NCBI GenBank assembly: GCA_019828565.1
Contig: JAHDYR010000054.1
Location: 1-57,795 of the forward strand
Direction of reading: 5' to 3'
Length of the DNA stretch: 57,795 nt
DNA from: Carpediemonas membranifera
Taxonomy: Eukaryota > Fornicata
Shown here: one piece after another, positions 31,342 through 40,394 of the stretch
Numbering within the stretch: the first letter of the stretch is position 1
Layout of the letters: every line of letters starts with the position of its first letter
Notes under the pieces: generated by a model
Seen by the model: only the letters and a program-made list of their open reading frames with translations
Databases searched by the model: none
What the model was told of the DNA's origin: nothing
Made by a program: the position numbers and the translations under genes

Positions 31342-31453
31342 TGTGGTGGTCATAGACCACACTAATCATTTATACAGTTTAAGCCATTTATTGGCACAAG
31401 GGTTTTCTCTTCTTCTTTCCCTATAAAAGCATTCTCCGCATTAGCGAGGCACA
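31342..31453 (+). repeat. 3' LTR of the chromovirus
   Basis: 112 bp identical by reading to 25412-25523. Preceded by a polypurine tract and followed by the GGGC target duplication and the interrupted gag of f4. Confidence 0.88.
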
Positions 31454-31853
31454 GGGCGGCCATGCCCGCGGTGGAGACAGCAGAGGCGGCTAGGTAGCCG
31501 TAGCGGTCCTTCACCCATAGGACTCGGTGACGGAGGAAGATGCGAGCGAGTACGGCGAAGCCACTGATTCGATTGAACTTGAAGCTGCGGTAGATCTCCT
31601 CGAGGAACTCCGCCTCTTCGCGCATAGTGGATGAAGCAGGACGCTTCCAAGTCATGGTGGTCTCTTGCCGAAGCAGATCTACTGTCTCTCGGACGTTGCC
31701 GCCGGCAGTAAATGCGTCTTGAAGCTGTTGAACGGTGGCTTTGAGCTCTGCGATCTCTTGGGCGGCGTCTCCCATCTGTTTCAGTTCGCTCTTGAACAAC
31801 TGAACCGCCCTTATGAGACGCACGATCCCGTCTTTGAGATCGTATCGAATCAT
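31454..31853 (-). pseudogene. Gag of f4, N-terminal part
   Basis: ATG 31853 (MIRYDLKDGIVRL). Coiled-coil AAQEIAELKATVQQLQ, then REEAEFLEEIYRSFKF and KDRYGYLAA, paralleling EEAKFLRKVQ and KDEDYNDV in f1 gag. The ATG is only 47 nt from the tRNA-Leu gene at 31901, so the element's 5' end is extremely short or its transcript begins within or beyond the tRNA. It is interrupted at 31454 by the chromovirus. Confidence 0.75.
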
Positions 31854-31900
31854 CCTCGACCTCTCGCGCCGAAGTTTTGGCTCCGCTGGCCTTGCCAACC

Positions 31901-31982
31901 GTGCGTTTGGCCGAGCGGTCTAAGGCGCTAGCTTCAGGCGCTAGTCTCTTCGGGGGCGTGGGTTCGAATCCCACAGCGCACA
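31901..31982 (+). tRNA. tRNA-Leu(CAG): tRNA-Leu(CAG), copy 2
   Basis: Identical to copy 1 (17401-17482) and followed by the same ~44 nt. The two left flanks differ from the very first tRNA base. On the right the flanks differ after GACTCGCGGGC, where element f2 begins here and f1 begins in copy 1. All tRNA stems are intact. Confidence 0.95.
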
Positions 31983-32546
31983 TATGTTTATTGACGAATC
32001 AGTCAGCGCTGCCCGACTCGCGGGCTAGCTGTCCTAGCCTCTAGACATACTTGCTCTACCCAACGGGGGGGCGATCGTTTATTAAAGAAGAGAGCTAGTG
32101 TAAACGATCAGGGGACTCCGGCCAGCTTACCTACTGGGCGGATATACCGGTCTTGACCAGTATCGTGCCGTCGGATCTGGATGTTCCGAATTTTCTACCA
32201 TTCTGCCCGCATAAACTGCGCGGCTCGCCTGGTCGGCGCATCACCATGCCGGAGCGAGGCGATCTCATTGCCCTCCGCTCACGGCCCGTTACCCGAGGTA
32301 ACCTGTCAGCGCGATGTAACGCCAGCTAGCTGTCCTAGCCTCTAGACATACTTGCTCTACCCAACGGGGATATCCCACCGGCAACGAGCATAGTGGAATG
32401 GCTTGCAGGCACGCTTGCGAGCCCAAACCGACCGTCTCCTCGAGAGACCGCGTCAAAGAATGTCTGTTGTGGCTTACATCTGCCGTTGTAACGCGTGTCA
32501 GCCCCACCCTACCTAGCTCTCCCAGCCACTAGCTCCCGTCAGAGAT

Positions 32547-33720
32547 TTAAAGTGGTGGTTGGAGAAGGATGGAGGCCAGGTGTCCCTGGACCCCCGGGTG
32601 TGTGCGGACCCCGTTGCCCATATATCTCAGCATGCTTTTCGTGGAGGCCCACGTCCCCATGGACAGGAGGACTTCGGTACTCGTGTGGGCTACCGCCAAC
32701 TCCGTGGTGGCGCCCTTGCGGAATGAGTGCCACGAAATGTCGGTGCCGTACGCCTGGTGGATCCAGTGGCGGAGGGTTGACGCCGGTAGCGGCTTCGATA
32801 GTGAAATACCACCGGTTGAGGTGATCGCCCGCCAGATGAGGTCGTCGTCGCGGCGCGTTGCCGTGGGGACCCATGCCTTCAGGGCCCTTGCTGGGTTAAA
32901 GCGGGCCCACGATTGGTTTGGTACCAGCTTGCGGACGCCTGTGGCAGTCTTAGTTCTCGCGAACAGAAGGAGGGCATTGCCATCAGCGTCGAACTCGACG
33001 TCTCTTCGTCTGAGCCCAAAGATCTCTGCGCCTCTACTCACGGTGATAAAGCAGAGAGCAGAAAAGAGGGCGGCCTGGAAGGCTTGGGGTGACTTCCGAC
33101 GTCTGTCTATGACCCTGCGGACTCTCGCGGACGTGACAGGCTTCGCACCCCCGGTCAGGCCTTCTACAGAGGCGACGTTCCGGGCGGCGGCGATTATCTG
33201 CTTGGCAGCGATCGGGGGGCGCCAGTCAGACACGAGTGGGGCGGCCTCGCAAATCCAGTAGCCTTTCCTGTGTATCGACTGTGGGCCCGACGTGGTACCC
33301 TCGGTCAGAAGGAACTCTTTGAGCTGTTGCGCGTGTGAGTGGCTCGCGTTGCGGGATTGGAGGAATTTGGCGACCCAGCCCGCTGCTGTGCGGCGCGACG
33401 ATTCGTTTCTGAAATGTGATAGTCGGTCGTCAGCGAGGAGGGCTTGGAACGGGTTTTCAGGATAAGCGCCACGAAGCGGATCTTGCCCTTGTCTGTCGCT
33501 GTCCAGGCTAGCTCGGACTGCAGGAGGTGTTTCGCCTGGACTCTGAGGTACAACTTGAGGGGTGTCAAACGTTTGATGGCTCGGACCTCGGGCGAGTTGA
33601 GGTCCGGGCACAGGACTATCGCCGCTGATCTCCAGTGTCGAGGGTTCCCAGTCTGGGTCGAGGCGCGTATTGTCTGGAGGCGACGACACGTCACTCCAAG
33701 AAGGGCTATAGGAGGAGCTA
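32547..33720 (-). CDS. Tyrosine recombinase of f2
   Basis: Continuous frame that extends upstream into the RT gene, so the true start is uncertain. N-terminal acidic segment, core-binding helices (DRLSHFRNESSRR, SHAQQLKEFL), then the catalytic domain with Arg in ITVSRGAEI, HxxR in WHSFRKGATTELA and Tyr in SMLRYMGNGV. All four active-site positions seen are intact. It is the best-preserved recombinase in the window. It overlaps the end of the RT ORF by about 400-500 bp in a different frame. Confidence 0.85.
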
Positions 33721-35322
33721 TATAAATCCTGACTCCCCTCCAGTCCATCTGGAAGCCGTTGTCGTGGATTGACCAGGCTATTTCTGCAAAGCCTGGTAAG
33801 GCCAGAACCTTGTCGGGGCGTGCTGTGACGTCGATCTCGACCGGCCCCCACTTGCGCATGATGGTTTCCAAGACTTCTCGGGGTGACGACCAGTCGAGCT
33901 TGGCGAACCTGGAGAGCCTGTCCGCCTGGACATTCAGGTGTCCGGCAATATGGAAGCAGTGGACGTCGAGGCGCTTGGTTTCTGCCGTGTTGTAGATGTC
34001 CTGTAGGATCTGGTGTGCGGCTGGGGGAGGTTCGGCGATCCCCGTCTGTTTACCCAGCTGATGGCAGCTGAGTTGTCGGCAAAGACTGTGAGAGAGGAGC
34101 GTGACTCCTGCTGGGGCACGAGATTGATCGCCTGAGCGATCGCGAAGAGCTCCTTGACGCCAATGTGTTCCCCCTTGAGATGAGGGGGGAAGGCACCCTG
34201 TGATGCCGCTCCCTTCTCCCCATTGAACAGGCATGCTCCCCAGCCGGACGTTGATGCGTCTGAGGTGACAGAAATCTGGAGCGTATCGCGTATTTCCCAG
34301 TCCGCTCTTGCTTCGGCGAACCTCTTGGGTGGGCGATCGCGGAGGAGGACTTGCCACGCCGCCAGCTGCCTGCGGATTTGGCTGGAGAGGTGGACGGTCT
34401 CCGTCGTAGGGGTGGCCTGCAGTGGTCTGAGTGCGAGGCGGGCGAACTGTGTGGTCCCTGCGAAGAATGACAGACGGCCTAGGAGCTTCTGCCAGTCTGA
34501 AGCTGTGATGGACCCGACCCGGAGGGCCTTGGAGATCGTGGCCGTGTAGGCCTCGGCCTTGTCTTTTGAGATTCTTAGGGACTCGCTTGCGGTGTCTATG
34601 TGGACACCTAGGTAGTCTACCTGCTGGGTCGGCGTGAGGACGCACTTGTTGAGGCCCGGTATCGCCCCCAGCGATAGCATGAGGTCGATGATCTGCGGGG
34701 TGACCGAAGCTAGGTACGATGGGGAGGCATGGGACACTAAGAAGTCGTCGAGATAGACCGCGATGGTCACCCCGAACCTGTGTGCGATGATCTTTGCAAG
34801 CTGTATGGTCGTGCTCTGGAACACGTACGGCGCCGCTGTCCATCCGAAGCCGAGTGTGTTGTACCTGAATGCGCGGCCGTCCGGTAGGACCACGCCTAGG
34901 AGGGGGGAGTCTCGCGAGGCGACGCCAAGTTGGTGGTATCCCGATGCTAGGTCTATCTTGATCATGTAGTCGTTCTTGTGCAGATTGCGGACCGCCCGTC
35001 TGATGCCGAACAGACGAAACACCCTCAGCTCTGCTGTCAACTCGTTCAGGGCTCGGAGGTCGTGCACGGGGCGGACATCGTCTTTGCCCTTCGACACCGC
35101 GAACAGGGGTGCGCTGTGACGCAGTTCGTCTATCGGGCACGGGGAGAGGACGCCCTTGGCGACTAGCTCTTCGATCTTCGGGAGTAGGCGGGGGTCCACT
35201 CGCCTTTGCGGTTCTGGTGGAGGGGGCGCAGAGGTGAGGTGGATAGGGACGCCATCCCGCAGCCAGCTTACTACCTCGGGGGAGGCACCGAGTCTTGCCC
35301 ACACCGGCCACTTTTTGTTCAT
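33305..35322 (-). CDS. RT/RNase H of f2
   Basis: ATG 35322 (MNKKWPVWARLGASPEVV). RT motifs RPVHDLRALN, KIDLASGYHQLG, GFGWTAAPYVFQ and VYLDDFLVS; RNase H SVTSDASTSGWGACLF, FADNSAAISW and HIAGHLNVQADRLS; then LALPGFAEIAW and a basic C-terminus. A one-base frame change near 34022 (GGGGGAGG versus GGGGGGAGG in the copy at 46.4 kb) breaks an otherwise complete ORF. At ~660 residues it is normal for DIRS-group elements. Confidence 0.85.
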
Positions 35323-35351
35323 TGACGGGAACTGAACATCTGTGGCAAGGG

Positions 35352-35879
35352 CTACTTCTTGTGCTTCTTGTGAAACCCCCCTTTGTTCTGGGGCTGGTCC
35401 TTTCTCTTACCCTTGGCTCTGGCTTTGGCTGCGCAGTAGGAGATGGCACGGGGGGTTTTGGTCTGGGACGTGTTGAACAAGTCGAGAAACAGTTCGCAGG
35501 TTGCGTCCGACCAGTTGTCGTCCTTGAGGTCCAGAAGGGTACGGCGTGCTTGGAGTTCCACCAGGAGTCTTGCTTTGAGCGGCTCGTCGTCGAGGGCGTT
35601 GACGATCACCATCACGCGGCGAAGCCACTTTGCTTCCGCCTTAAGTGGTCTCTTTGTCGGAAGCTCGCCGTATGCATCCATCTCTGCCAGTGTTTGGTCA
35701 ATATCCGCTTCATCTTGTTCAGGGAAGAAATCAATTTGAGATTCCTTCGGCGGCTCGGTCTCGGGCGGCGGAGGAGGCGGATTAAGCTTTGCAAGCTGTT
35801 GCGAGATGGTAGCGATTGAGGCTTCTAGGTTATTGAGCCTCGTTGCCGTCGGATCTGGATGTTCCGAATTTTCTACCAT
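35352..35879 (-). CDS. Gag-like ORF of f2
   Basis: ATG 35879 (MVENSEHPDPTATRL), one base past CGCGCAGTTTATGCGGGCAG, almost the same leader as f1. Coiled coil, polyproline (NPPPPPPE), acidic FFPEQDEADID, the conserved helical block KRPLKAEAKWLRRV, and a very basic tail (KARAKGKRKDQPQNKGG). 175 codons, unbroken. Confidence 0.8.
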   Translation of the reverse strand: MVENSEHPDPTATRLNNLEASIATISQQLAKLNPPPPPPETEPPKESQIDFFPEQDEADIDQTLAEMDAYGELPTKRPLKAEAKWLRRVMVIVNALDDEPLKARLLVELQARRTLLDLKDDNWSDATCELFLDLFNTSQTKTPRAISYCAAKARAKGKRKDQPQNKGGFHKKHKK

Positions 35880-36131
35880 TCTGCCCGCATAAACTGCGCG
35901 GCTCGCCTGGTCGGCGCATCACCATGCCGGAGCGAGGCGATCTCATTGCCCTCCGCTCACGGCCCGTTACCCGAGGTAACCTGTCAGCGCGATGTAACGC
36001 CAGCCACCTGACCCTCTACACTCTGTAGATCCAACGGGGTTGTCCCGCCGGCCGAGGAGATATCATTAACTCCTAGCTGTCACCTCCCGTGAGGTCGCAA
36101 CAGCCTGCACCATAAACATCCCATCGAATGT

Positions 36132-37500
36132 TTACAGTGGCTTGCCCAAAAGAGACCTGGCGATGTCTCTCTGGACCGCGGGGTGCTGGCGGATGCCATT
36201 GCCGGTGTACGCCAGCAGGCTCTTCGCGGAGCGCCAGTTCCCCAGTGCCATCAGCACGTGCTCAGGAGTGCCGGCGACGGCGAGCTCGGTCGCCGCGCCC
36301 TTTCTGAAGCTGTGCCAAGTGACGGAGTCGCCAAACACTGCTGCGATCCAGCGCCTCATTGCGCCTTCTGACAGCCCCTCTGTCTTGATGATCGTGTCTC
36401 CGTTGACCTTCCTCCATAGTGAATCCGTGTCGCGCTTCGTGGCCAAGTTGACCCAAAGCTGGAGCGCCTTCGCGATGTTGAATGAGTCAAAGGTGGCGTT
36501 GACCACGAGCTTCTTCACCGCTGTGGTAGTCTTGGTGCGTGCCATGAACAGCGTCGCGTCGCCCTCTGGGCTGAACGTCACGTCTCCCCTCGTCAGAGTG
36601 AAGATTTCCTTGCCGCGGCTGACAGTTTGGAAGCAGAGTGCGGCGAACAAGACCGCCTGGAACGTCTTCGGATCTTGTTTCCAACGTCGGAAACCCGACC
36701 GGATTATGTCGCTCGTCACCGGTCGAGCCCCGCCAGTCAGTCTGGTGGTGGATGCTACGTTGCGGACTGATCGAATGATCTCGCTGCTGTCCTGCGGGGG
36801 GTCCAGTCGCAGATCAGTGGGGCCGCTTTGCAAATCCAGTGTCCCTTCTTGCCGATCGTGTCGGGCCCCGAGGTCTTGGCTTCGCTCATGAGGTGCTGCC
36901 TGAGCTGCGCCGCGTGTGATAGCGTGGTGTCTCTCGACGCGTTGAACTTGACGAGGTAGCCCGCGACTGCCCTGCGTGACGCCTCTAGGCTCAGATGTGA
37001 GAGCCTGTCGTGGTGGAGGAGGAACTCGAAGTCCTGATGATCATCGCGATGAGCCTTATCCTGCCCCTCTCGGCCAGCCGCGACAGCTCGGAGTCCGACA
37101 GAAGATCTTGGTTCACTCTGAAGTACATCTTGGGAACTGATGAGAGGGCTAGCAAGCGGCGGAGTTCTGGTGACGGGATGTCCGGAGTCACTATTATCGC
37201 AGCTGACCTCCACGTCTGAGGGGATCCAGTCTGGGTCGGCGACCGAATCGTCCGAATATGCAGATATGTCGCTGGAATCATCGCTACTGGAGGAGCTGCG
37301 AAGACTCTCATCCCCGTCCAGTCCCGAGACAGGCCGTGTTCTGCGAGAGTCCATCCGTGCTGAGCGAATCCTGGGAGGGCCAGGCGGCGAGTGGGAGCGG
37401 CGGTCGCGTCGACCTGCACTGGTCCCCAGTTGCGCTGGATTCGCTCGAGGACTGAACGCGGGGTCGACCACTCGAGCTTCATGAACCGGCTCAGCCTGTC
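36132..37500 (-). pseudogene. Tyrosine recombinase of f1, copy 2
   Basis: C-terminal frame 36132-36833 is intact and includes FQTVSRGKEI, WHSFRKGAATELA and SLLAYTGNGI. The N-terminal part lies in a second frame (36755 upward). The frames meet at a G6 run near 36800, as in copy 1. A shared break could be an ancestral mutation, a real frameshift site, or a systematic homopolymer error. Confidence 0.75.
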
Positions 37501-38892
37501 CGGCTCCACGTTGAGGTGTCCTGCGATGTGAAGACATCGAGCCACGAGGTTTCTGCTGTCGAGGTGTTGTTGCAGCTCGTGGAGTAGGCTCATGACTGTC
37601 TGGTCTGCTCTTGTCGATCCGCCCTTGTTGACCCACGAGACTACGGCCGAGTTGTCGCAGAAAACTGTCAGGGTGCGCACCTGCGGCTGTGGAGAGATGA
37701 GTTCGATGCCCCGAACGACTGCGAAAAGCTCCTTTGTGCAGATGTGGGCGTTCACTATGTGCGGGGGGAAGTGCCCATGCGCCGATCTGTTGTTCTCTCC
37801 GAGGTATACTCTGGCCCCCAGCCGAAGCTGGATGCGTCGGACGCCACTGTCATCTCCAGGGGAGCCTGTCATGTCCCAGAGGGCCCTGAGCTCGATAAAT
37901 GACTTGGCTGGGCGCTGCTGCAGCAGTGAGACCCACTGGGCGAGCTCTTGCTTGAGGGCTGCATCCAAAGGTACTCTGCCTCTCGGCTGTCTTGCTTGCA
38001 ACGGCCGCAGCTTGAGCTGTGCTGCATGCGCTGCGGAAGCGAAGAAGGAGAGACGCCCTAGGATCTTGGAGTAGTCGACGGCGCTGATGGAGTCGCTCTC
38101 CAACGCGGATATCAACGTCTGCTGATACTTGCGCGCCTTGTCGCTGGAAAGGCGCACTGAAGTGTTCTCCGTATTGATGAGGAGGCCGAGGTACTCCAAG
38201 CAGCGTGTAGGCTGAAGAATACACTTGTCCAGCCCCGGAATGAGGCCGAGGGAGCGCATGAGCTCGAGGGCCTCGTGTGTTGCCCATGCCAGGTGCTCCT
38301 TGCGCGCAGACGATAGGAGGAAGTCGTCTAGATACACGCAAACGTGGATCTGGAGGCGCCTGGCGATGATCTTTGCGGCCTGGATGGTTATTGTCTGAAA
38401 GTAGAACGGAGCCGCGGTCCAACCGAAGGGGAGTCCAGTGTAGCAGAATGTCTCGCCCTCCGGAGTGACCACGCCCAGAAGTGTCCTGTCCTGCTCCCTG
38501 ACTGGGACTTGAGAGTACCCCGAGCGGAGGTCGATCTTCGTCATCCAGTCCCCGGCCGTGAGCGTCGCCAAAGCACGTTTGATGCCGAAGAGGCGGAAGA
38601 CTCGGGTCTCCTCCGTCACGGTGTTGAGTTCTCGGAGGTCGTGTATTACTCGGATGTCGTCCGAGCCTTTCGAAACAGGGAAGATCGGGGCCGAATGGCG
38701 GAGGGACTGCAGGGTCGTTCTGCGGAGAATGCCCTCGTTCAACAGCTGTTGGAGCTTGGCCCGAACACGTGGGTCCAGTCGCGTCTGTGGTGCGGCCGCC
38801 GACGGAGGCGCGGTCAGTGATATTGGAACGCCGTCTCTGAGAAGGCTGACGACGTGCTCTGAGGCGCCGAAGCGCTCCCAGAGTCGCCACAC
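36991..38892 (-). CDS. RT/RNase H of f1, copy 2
   Basis: Uninterrupted 633-codon frame from ATG 38892. YLDD is at about residue 188. Two compensating indels (near 37859 and 37816) replace the RNase H strand EMTVASDASSFGWG of copy 1 by an out-of-frame stretch. So the frame is open but the first RNase H catalytic Asp is lost. Connection and C-terminal regions match copy 1. Confidence 0.85.
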   Translation of the reverse strand: MWRLWERFGASEHVVSLLRDGVPISLTAPPSAAAPQTRLDPRVRAKLQQLLNEGILRRTTLQSLRHSAPIFPVSKGSDDIRVIHDLRELNTVTEETRVFRLFGIKRALATLTAGDWMTKIDLRSGYSQVPVREQDRTLLGVVTPEGETFCYTGLPFGWTAAPFYFQTITIQAAKIIARRLQIHVCVYLDDFLLSSARKEHLAWATHEALELMRSLGLIPGLDKCILQPTRCLEYLGLLINTENTSVRLSSDKARKYQQTLISALESDSISAVDYSKILGRLSFFASAAHAAQLKLRPLQARQPRGRVPLDAALKQELAQWVSLLQQRPAKSFIELRALWDMTGSPGDDSGVRRIQLRLGARVYLGENNRSAHGHFPPHIVNAHICTKELFAVVRGIELISPQPQVRTLTVFCDNSAVVSWVNKGGSTRADQTVMSLLHELQQHLDSRNLVARCLHIAGHLNVEPDRLSRFMKLEWSTPRSVLERIQRNWGPVQVDATAAPTRRLALPGFAQHGWTLAEHGLSRDWTGMRVFAAPPVAMIPATYLHIRTIRSPTQTGSPQTWRSAAIIVTPDIPSPELRRLLALSSVPKMYFRVNQDLLSDSELSRLAERGRIRLIAMIIRTSSSSSTTTGSHI

Positions 38893-38927
38893 GTCGCCAG
38901 TTATCGATGGGAAGAGGTGGTTCTCGG

Positions 38928-39509
38928 TTAGTTTGACTGCCGGTTGCGACCGCGAGAGCTGCCGCCTCGGCCCCCGCCTCCCGGAGGCTGAAACTTGTCG
39001 CCCTTTCGCTTGGCTCCGTGAATCTTAGACTTGAGCTCGAAGGACTCGATCTGGGACTCGTCGAGGGTTCCTTTGTCCGCGATGACCTTCCATACCTGGT
39101 TCTGAAAGTAGGTGACTGTGACGTCGTTGTAATCTTCATCCTTCATCATCAGAGCTCTACGCCGGGCGGAGAGGAGGGGGGAAAGACGCCTGAGGAGTTT
39201 CGTGTCTGTAGAAGAGGTGAGGATCGTTTGAACCTTCCGAAGGAACTTCGCCTCCTCCAGAAGAGGGCGCTTCTTCGGCAGCTCGGTCATGGCCTCAATG
39301 TATGAAAGGGAAGCCATGATGGGGTCTTGTTCTTCTTCTTCAAACGCCAGTTCCTCGTGGAAATCCGCTTCAGATTCGGCGCTTGCGGCGGCCATCCTCT
39401 CGAGGATCTTGGTGGATCTCTCCAGAGCTTTCTGCATCTCCTGCACCGTGGTACGCAGTTCTGCCACTTCCTCGGCCGTCGCAGCCACCGGCTGCGAATC
39501 GTTCGTCAT
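38928..39509 (-). CDS. Gag-like ORF of f1, copy 2
   Basis: Same architecture as the gag at 20773-21354, differing at a few residues (for example FEEEEQD for FEEDEQD). ATG 39509 follows CGCAGTTTATGCGGCCAG. Intact. Confidence 0.75.
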   Translation of the reverse strand: MTNDSQPVAATAEEVAELRTTVQEMQKALERSTKILERMAAASAESEADFHEELAFEEEEQDPIMASLSYIEAMTELPKKRPLLEEAKFLRKVQTILTSSTDTKLLRRLSPLLSARRRALMMKDEDYNDVTVTYFQNQVWKVIADKGTLDESQIESFELKSKIHGAKRKGDKFQPPGGGGRGGSSRGRNRQSN

Positions 39510-39622
39510 CTGGCCGCATAAACTGCGCCGACCAATCTTGACCAATGACGCGGGCATCCGGCGATTGCCGGCCTCGCCCACGTCCCGTCGCCCTTGCGAC
39601 AATGAGCTGGGGTACTACCCGC

Positions 39623-40089
39623 CTCGCAAATCCAGTAGCCTTTCCTGTGTATCGACTGTGGGCCCGACGTGGTACCCTCGGTCAGAAGGAACTCTTTGAG
39701 CTGTTGCGCGTGTGAGTGGCTCGCGTTGCGGGATTGGAGGAATTTGGCGACCCAGCCCGCTGCTATACGGCGCGACGATTCGTTTCTGAAATGTGATAGT
39801 CGGTCGTCAGCGAGGAGGGCTTGGAACGGGTCCTCAGGATAAGCGCCACGAAGCGGATCTTGCCCTTGTCTGTCGCTGTCCAGGCTAGCTCGGACTGCAG
39901 GAGGTGTTTCGCCTGGACTCTGAGGTACAACTTGAGGGGTGTCAAACGTTTGATGGCTCGGACCTCGGGCGAGTTGAGGTCCGGGCACAGGAATATCGCC
40001 GCTGATCTCCAGTGTCGAGGGTTCCCAGTCTGGGTCGAGGCGCGTATTGTCTGGAGGCGACGACACGTCACTCCAAGAAGGGCTATAGG
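39623..40089 (-). pseudogene. f2-like tyrosine recombinase N-terminal fragment, copy 2 of junction
   Basis: Matches 21959-22422 and f2 33250-33715, and ends at the same base next to the gypsy-2 LTR. The left join to A1 of f1 here (ACCCGCCTCGCAAATCC) is different from copy 1, where the palindromic scar precedes it. Confidence 0.75.
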
Positions 40090-40217
40090 TGTGGGTTCGT
40101 GTAAACAAAGCTTTTACAAAGAATAGAGCTCGACACCCTGTGGTCTCCAAAAGTCCATAGGGTATTTAAGCCCATATTTTATCTCTAAACCTTCCCCTTT
40201 CTTCTTCATCAACCACA
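40090..40217 (+). repeat. LTR of gypsy-type element 2, copy 2
   Basis: 128 bp, the same as 22423-22550 by reading, with the same left-flank junction. This is a segmental duplication, not an independent insertion. Confidence 0.75.
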
Positions 40218-40237
40218 GTACTAGTACTTTCAAACGT

Positions 40238-40394
40238 ATGAAGAACCCCAAGAATGACACCCCGATGCTCAAGATAGCTACTTTCGACGCTTTCAGCGCG
40301 TTCTACACCGAACTGTTGGATTACCGCGCCCTCGGCGGGAAAACCAAACTGGTGAAGCTCTTATCCGCCGAGGTGCGCTCGTTTGTGTGCCAAG
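40238..40394 (+). pseudogene. Gag fragment of gypsy-type element 2
   Basis: Starts MKNPKNDTPMLKIATF as at 22571 and is cut after RSFVCQ at 40394, where the LINE sequence begins. Confidence 0.8.

Larger units (their letters stand above)
25412..31453 (+). mobile_element. Complete Ty3/gypsy chromovirus inserted in f4 gag
   Basis: 5' LTR 25412-25523 and 3' LTR 31342-31453 (112 bp each, identical by reading), starting TGTGGT and ending GCACA. Target duplication GGGC at 25408-25411 and 31454-31457. Polypurine tract TGGAGGGGCAG ends at 31341. Order: LTR, gag, protease-RT-RNase H-integrase-chromodomain, an antisense gene, PPT, LTR. Identical LTRs indicate a recent insertion. Confidence 0.9.
32025..36003 (-). 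mobile_element. YR retroelement f2, full length
   Basis: Minus-strand order A1 (35844-36003), gag, RT/RNase H, recombinase, B1 (32326-32369), A2 (32166-32325), B2 (32025-32068). A copies are 160 bp and B copies 44 bp. Both B repeats end CCAACGGGG, as in f1. The B2-A2 spacer has an inverted repeat GATCGTTTA / TAAACGATC. The element starts 42-43 nt after tRNA copy 2. Confidence 0.87.
36004..39622 (-). mobile_element. YR retroelement f1, copy 2
   Basis: Begins with B1 (36004-36039) joined directly to the last base of A1 of f2, and ends with A1 (39482-39622). A2 and B2 are absent. A minus-strand tandem of f1 feeding into f2 results, as expected if a circular f1 intermediate recombined at the end of f2. 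The right side abuts an f2 recombinase fragment. Confidence 0.85.

Noticed and set aside
33305-35449. Whole 714-codon ORF as one protein
   Set aside because: Only its C-terminal third (RNase H end onward) is real; the first part is a shadow of the RT frame.
37850-39139. 429-codon minus ORF opposite frames of f1 RT
   Set aside because: Out-of-frame shadow of gag/RT in GC-rich DNA; the same applies at 19484-20984.
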